This document shows positions 6,625 to 9,918 of a stretch of DNA of 9,918 nt, piece by piece. Position numbers and translations under genes: made by a program. The notes below the pieces were generated by a model. It ran no database searches. It saw only the letters and a list, made by a program, of their open reading frames with translations, and was not told the DNA's origin. Origin of the DNA: a bacterium. Lineage in GTDB: Bacteria; Sumerlaeota; Sumerlaeia; MVZB01. The stretch covers positions 412 through 10,329 of the forward strand of contig JAMCWS010000305.1 of NCBI GenBank assembly GCA_023480605.1. Reading direction: 5' to 3'. The stretch's first letter is position 1; each line of letters opens with the position of its first letter.

Positions 6625-7251
6625 ATGATTCACTACATGCTGTATGTCTCACCGCAGACGCGAGGACAGGGCGAGCTGCCGTGGAATGGCGATCTGACCA
6701 ACCGAGGAGTTGTGGTGCTGCGCGCCGCCGCCCTTGATGATATCGCCCACTACTGCCGTTCGCACACCCTCCTGCTGGTGCTGGTGGATCTGACCGGCGC
6801 GGCTGTGGAAGAGATGATCGACTTTGCCCGCCGGGTCCGCAATCTGCTGCAGGAGACGCAGCCCCATGCCATCCTGCTGGGCCTGGCGGCGGAAAACGTG
6901 TCGCATGAGCTGCGCCGCCGCCTGGCCGACGCCGGGATGCGCGACCTGGTCTCGCGCGAGGATCCGGAGGAGTTTCTCTTCTGGCGGCTTGAACTGTTTA
7001 CGCGGCTGGCCGAACTCGAGCAGTTCGAGCAGAGTCGCTTCGACGTGGCCCGACTGGCCCACGAAACCCGCGAACGCCTGCACGAACTCAGCCAGCCGCT
7101 GTCGGCGGTGCAGGGGCGCCTGCAATTGATCGCCCTGCGCGCATCGCCCGAGGATCCCAATTATCAGCACCTTCAGGACATGGTGCGGATGATGTTCGAA
7201 GTCAGCCAGAGCATCATGTCGATCCACCAAATCCATCGCCGCTACAGTTGA
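6625..7251 (+). CDS. Pseudo-receiver plus histidine-kinase DHp protein lacking an ATPase domain
   Basis: The 208-residue cytoplasmic protein has no named family that I recognise. Residues 1-120 follow a response-regulator receiver pattern. A hydrophobic strand ends in LVLVD (Asp55, where the phosphoacceptor would be), a second strand is HAILLGL (81-87), and MRDLVSREDPEEF (105-117) resembles the last strand and loop of receivers. The acidic pair usually after the first strand is missing (YMLYVSPQ), and Arg/Ser stand near the position of the usual Lys, so the domain is probably degenerate. Residues 135-208 form two long helices. The first has HELSQPL (153-159), very like the HisKA phosphorylation box H-E-L-x-x-P-L, with His153 as the candidate phosphosite. 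The protein ends after the second helix, and the 200 bp downstream contain no GHKL ATPase motifs. It may be a phosphotransfer or dimerisation module served by another kinase. AAGGAG (6610-6615) lies 9 nt before ATG. It is divergent from the SPOR operon. Confidence 0.75.
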   Translation: MIHYMLYVSPQTRGQGELPWNGDLTNRGVVVLRAAALDDIAHYCRSHTLLLVLVDLTGAAVEEMIDFARRVRNLLQETQPHAILLGLAAENVSHELRRRLADAGMRDLVSREDPEEFLFWRLELFTRLAELEQFEQSRFDVARLAHETRERLHELSQPLSAVQGRLQLIALRASPEDPNYQHLQDMVRMMFEVSQSIMSIHQIHRRYS

Positions 7252-7280
7252 GAGCGGAACCAACGCGCGATGGCGCGGGC

Positions 7281-7309
7281 TCGCGCCTGGCGCGACGGCC
7301 GATTTTTTT
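7281..7309 (+). terminator. Possible intrinsic terminator after the receiver-DHp gene
   Basis: TCGCGCC-T-GGCGCGA (7281-7295) is a perfect palindrome that can form a GC-rich hairpin, followed 7 nt later by seven Ts (7303-7309). An alternative stem pairs GGCGCG (7272-7277) with CGCGCC (7282-7287), so two exclusive hairpins are possible. The gap to the T run is longer than ideal, so termination may be partial, leaving mlaE either under its own promoter or reached by read-through. Confidence 0.35.
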
Positions 7310-7453
7310 CGACGGCGGCGCGCGGAAATGCTTTACTGGTGGTGCGCGGCGGATCCGGCCCACCGGCGACGATGGCGATGCCCCGCGCGGGCGGCGGCGG
7401 GAACCGGCCGCGGCCCAAGACGCGCCCCGGCGCAAAGCCAGGAGTCGACGCCC

Positions 7454-8266
7454 GTGCCGCTGATTCGCGCCATCGAGTGGTATGGCAGAAAGCAGACCCG
7501 CATACTGCTCGAGGTCGGCGGATTCGCCAGTTACGTCATCCAGACGATCGCTCAATGCCTGCGGCCGCCGTGGCGGTTGCGCCTGATCATCGAGCAGGCT
7601 TTTTACCTGGGCAACAAGGCGATGCCGATCGCAATGCTGACGGCGCTCTTTGTCGGCATGGTCATCGTGCTTCAGGCCGGATATCAGCTTGCCGACATCA
7701 ACGCCACGCAATATGCGGCGGCGGGAGCCGCGAAGGGCCTGACCCAGATCATGATCCCGATTTTCACGGCGCTGGTCGTCGGGGCGCGCACGGCCGCTTC
7801 GATCGCCGCCGAACTGGGCACGATGCGGGTCACCGAACAGATCGACGCGATGGAAGTGCTCGACGTCGACCCGCGCGCCTACCTGATCGTTCCGCGCGTC
7901 ATCGCCGCGACCATCATGCTGCCGGTCATCACGCTCTACGGCGACGTCGTCGGCCTGACGGGCGGCATGATCATGGGTCACTACAACCTGGGGATTCCAT
8001 TCCGTTATTACTGGGCCATCACCGTGCGGTACCTGGAATTCACCGATTTCATCACCGGCTTCCTGAAAACTTTCTTTTTCGGCGCGGCCATGGGTTTATG
8101 CGGCTGCTACTTCGGTTTTAAAGCCCGGGGCGGCGCCGAGGGAGTCGGCCGGGCCACGACCCAGGCTGTCGTCTTCACGCTGACCCTACTGGTGCTGCTC
8201 GAGTATCTGCTGTCCAGCTGGTCGATCTATATTATCGACACTTTCATCAAGCGCCCCCTGGGATGA
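7454..8266 (+). CDS. mlaE: MlaE-family ABC transporter permease
   Basis: MlaE (YrbE/Ttg2B) permeases form the inner-membrane core of MCE-type lipid transporters, which move phospholipids between inner and outer membranes with the MlaF ATPase and an MlaD-type MCE protein. The 270-residue product fits the usual 250-270. The family signature is clear. GARTAASIAAELG begins at about residue 110, followed by RVTEQIDAMEVLDVDP (to about 141) and then LIVPRVIA. Hydrophobic spans lie at about 55-77, 95-111, 143-175 (two spans), 203-222 and 236-256. I chose GTG 7454 because AGGAG (7440-7444) sits 9 nt upstream. The longer in-frame ATG at 7328 adds 42 Arg/Pro/Ala-rich residues unlike the family and has no ribosome site. 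The stop overlaps the start of the phosphorylase gene (ATGA), indicating coupled translation. No MlaF or MlaD gene is nearby, so the partners must be encoded elsewhere. Confidence 0.92.
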   Translation: MPLIRAIEWYGRKQTRILLEVGGFASYVIQTIAQCLRPPWRLRLIIEQAFYLGNKAMPIAMLTALFVGMVIVLQAGYQLADINATQYAAAGAAKGLTQIMIPIFTALVVGARTAASIAAELGTMRVTEQIDAMEVLDVDPRAYLIVPRVIAATIMLPVITLYGDVVGLTGGMIMGHYNLGIPFRYYWAITVRYLEFTDFITGFLKTFFFGAAMGLCGCYFGFKARGGAEGVGRATTQAVVFTLTLLVLLEYLLSSWSIYIIDTFIKRPLG

Positions 8267-9123
8267 CAATGAGATCCGCCGCACCAGGCCCGGCGTTGGC
8301 CAAGCGGCGCGCCGCGGAGGCGGCCGCGCTGGAGCGCGCCCTGGCGCCCTTGCGCGGGCGTTTTGGCGAGACGCCCGGAGTCCGGCTGGCGGTGGTCACC
8401 GGGTCGGGCCTGGGGGGCGTGGCGCGGTTTGGCTGCGAAATCGGCGCGCTCGATTACGGCGAGATACCGGAATTGGGCGCCGGGCGAGTGGCCGGCCACG
8501 ACGGGCGCTGGAGCCTGATGGATGTCGGCGGGCGGCCGGTCTTCTGTTTGTGCGGGCGGCGTCACCTCTACGAAGGAATTTCCCCTTGGCTGGCCGGTCT
8601 GTCGATGCGCCTCCTTGCCCGGCTGGCGGTGCGGGACATAATTCTGACCAATGCCGCGGGGGGGCTGTCGCCGCGCCTGGCCGTGGGCGACCTGATGCTC
8701 GTTGCCGGCCATCTCAACCTGATGTTCCGTCGCCTGGGCTTTGGGCGCCCCGCCGGCGGCGCGGGGAGCGGATATTATGACCCGGTCCTGGCCGAGACGC
8801 TGCGGCAGGCGGCGCTCGAGACCGGCGTGGCGTTGCGCGAGGGGATCTACGCCGCCCTCACCGGGCCGGCCTACGAAACACCGGCCGAGGTTGATTTCCT
8901 GCGCCGACTGGGGGCCGACGCCGTGGGGATGTCGACGGTACCGGAGGTCGTGGCTGCGCGCGAGAGCGGATTGCGGGTGGCCGCCGTCTCGGTCATCACC
9001 AATTCCCACGTTTGCGCGGGGTCGCCCCTCACGCACGAGGAAGTGCTGGCCGCGGGGGAACGTTCCGCCGACCAGCTGGCGGGCCTTCTGCGCCGGGCCA
9101 TCGAACGTGACGGCGGAGAATAG
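8263..9123 (+). CDS. punA: Purine nucleoside phosphorylase, trimeric (class I) type
   Basis: The enzyme cleaves purine (deoxy)ribonucleosides with phosphate to give the free base and (deoxy)ribose-1-phosphate, as part of purine salvage in the cytoplasm. The 286-residue product carries the class I signatures in order: phosphate-loop TGSGLGG (46-52), GRRHLYEG (98-105), TNAAGGL (129-135) and GDLMLVAGHLNL (142-153). GPAYETP follows (201-207, with base-binding Glu205), then GMSTVPE (222-228), VITN (244-247, with base-recognising Asn247) and LTHEEVL (256-262, His258 near the ribose site). Glu and Asn at these places point to 6-oxopurines (guanosine, inosine) as substrates. The family usually has Asp-His-Ile-Asn-Leu where this protein has GHLNL, a mild change. 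ATG 8263 overlaps the mlaE stop as ATGA, so it is probably co-translated with that gene; ATG 8269 is an alternative. S-methyl-5'-thioadenosine phosphorylase is less likely because of the Glu/Asn pair. The symbol follows the Bacillus name; pupG and xapA are equivalents. Confidence 0.9.
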   Translation: MTMRSAAPGPALAKRRAAEAAALERALAPLRGRFGETPGVRLAVVTGSGLGGVARFGCEIGALDYGEIPELGAGRVAGHDGRWSLMDVGGRPVFCLCGRRHLYEGISPWLAGLSMRLLARLAVRDIILTNAAGGLSPRLAVGDLMLVAGHLNLMFRRLGFGRPAGGAGSGYYDPVLAETLRQAALETGVALREGIYAALTGPAYETPAEVDFLRRLGADAVGMSTVPEVVAARESGLRVAAVSVITNSHVCAGSPLTHEEVLAAGERSADQLAGLLRRAIERDGGE

Positions 9124-9137
9124 CGGCGGCTGTTGAA

Positions 9138-9918
9138 TCACATCATCAAAAAGGGCTGCAGTTCGTGGCGGGCGGCGAAAACCTCGACGCCGGCGGCGAT
9201 CAGGCGCTCGGCGGCGGCCAGGCGGACGGCCAGAGGCGCGGCCACGAGCACTTCGCTTTCGAAATGACCCACCTCGATGACGGCGATGCCGCGCGCGTGC
9301 GCCTCGACGGCCTGGTGGTAGTTGATTTCGCCGGTAAGGTAGGCGTCGGCCCGGCCGGCCACTTTACCCAGGTAACTCCCCCCCCGAACCGAGCAGACGG
9401 CGACGCGGCGGATTTTTTTATCGGGCGGCCCCGAAAGACGCACGGCGACCGAAACGGGAGGCGAGCCGGAAGCGGCGCCGGGGCGTTCCCCGAAGCGCGG
9501 GCCACGGGATTCATCGAAGCGAGCGGCGAGACACGCACCAAGGCGGGCCTTCACGTGGGCGGCCAACTCCCGCGCCGTGCAGGCCTTGCGCGGCGGATCG
9601 GTCACCAGTTCGCACGGCGGCGGCGCGAGCAGCCCCAGTCCGGCGCCGCGCCGTTCGGGCGCGAGGAGGTGGAACTCAAACGCCGGCTCCTCATAGGGAT
9701 GGACGGCTCGGACTTCGCGCACGACGGCCTCGCGCGCGGAGGCGGGAACGACGGTTTCCAGGCGATACTCCTCGACCTCTTCCAAACGGCCGGCCTGGCC
9801 GACGGCGGGGTGGGCGCCCGCGCTCCCGAAAAAGGTACCCGTGCCCGGCACGCGGAACGTGCAATGCGTGTAAGCGCCGATCCGGCCGCCGCCGGCGCGG
9901 TCGATGGCCTCAATGACG
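9138..9918 (-). CDS. NIF3/DUF34 family protein with CutA-like insert, C-terminal part (5' partial)
   Basis: The minus-strand frame is open to the window edge; 259 residues are visible and the N-terminal part, with the first metal ligands, is missing. NIF3 (YqfO/YbgI) proteins are widespread toroidal assemblies with a two-metal site; some databases name them GTP cyclohydrolase I type 2, but their role is unsettled. The visible part starts in the YqfO-type middle domain: AGGGRIGAYTHCTFRVPGTG (residues 8-27), then HPYEEP (73-78), as in CutA-like inserts. The C-terminal domain follows, with RRVAVC (about 170), GEINYHQA (196-203) and GHFESE (217-222), where His218 and Glu222 correspond to the C-terminal metal ligands. 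Between the two domains, residues 130-162 are Gly/Pro/Arg-rich and longer than the usual linker. A GTG at 9851 is internal to the domain and not the start. The stop lies 14 bp from the convergent phosphorylase gene, with no hairpin seen between them. Confidence 0.88.
   Translation of the reverse strand, partial: VIEAIDRAGGGRIGAYTHCTFRVPGTGTFFGSAGAHPAVGQAGRLEEVEEYRLETVVPASAREAVVREVRAVHPYEEPAFEFHLLAPERRGAGLGLLAPPPCELVTDPPRKACTARELAAHVKARLGACLAARFDESRGPRFGERPGAASGSPPVSVAVRLSGPPDKKIRRVAVCSVRGGSYLGKVAGRADAYLTGEINYHQAVEAHARGIAVIEVGHFESEVLVAAPLAVRLAAAERLIAAGVEVFAARHELQPFLMM

Noticed and set aside
7308..7337. A promoter for mlaE (TTCGAC with TTTACT)
   Set aside because: Both boxes match the consensus poorly and the spacing is 18 bp; not better than chance.
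7328..7453. ATG 7328 as the mlaE start
   Set aside because: The 42 extra residues are Arg/Pro/Ala-rich and unlike MlaE; GTG 7454 has a good ribosome site and gives the normal family length.

Overview
The window is GC-rich bacterial DNA. An outer-membrane-bearing (Gram-negative type) host is suggested by a type II secretion GspK-like protein, an MlaE-type lipid-transport permease and a SPOR-domain (peptidoglycan-binding) protein. The sequence does not allow a confident phylum call; an uncultured high-GC lineage is possible, but that is inference only. No rRNA, tRNA, CRISPR array, insertion sequence or phage gene was seen.

Layout. (1) 1-759, plus strand: C-terminal part of a GspK-like minor pseudopilin, cut by the window edge. 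(2) 760-1114: intergenic stretch with the best promoter of the window (869-897) and a leader with a tiny ORF. (3) 1115-2128, plus: galactose-1-phosphate uridylyltransferase (galT). (4) 2273-6018, minus: a two-gene operon made of a 1005-residue multi-domain SPOR/transmembrane/disordered/beta-sandwich protein and endonuclease V (nfi), joined by a GTGA overlap and convergent with galT. (5) 6019-6624: divergent intergenic region with two AT-rich islands, a 17-bp palindrome and a 12-bp palindrome at the start of the large gene. (6) 6625-7251, plus: a pseudo-receiver plus histidine-kinase dimerisation (DHp) protein with no ATPase domain. (7) 7454-9123, plus: mlaE and a trimeric-type purine nucleoside phosphorylase overlapping by ATGA. 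(8) 9138-9918, minus: C-terminal part of a NIF3/DUF34 metal-binding protein, cut by the window edge.

Most genes are housekeeping or metabolic and easy to place: sugar-nucleotide metabolism, deaminated-purine DNA repair, purine salvage and lipid transport. The two proteins with no ready name are the most interesting. One is the large SPOR protein, whose architecture runs opposite to that of usual SPOR proteins. It has periplasmic SPOR repeats first, then a membrane helix, then a long tail with recurring acidic-aromatic motifs and a C-terminal beta-sandwich that should lie in the cytoplasm. The other is the compact receiver-DHp protein, which looks like a phosphotransfer or scaffold module. They are transcribed divergently from one control region, so a shared role in envelope or cell-cycle signalling is conceivable but unproven.
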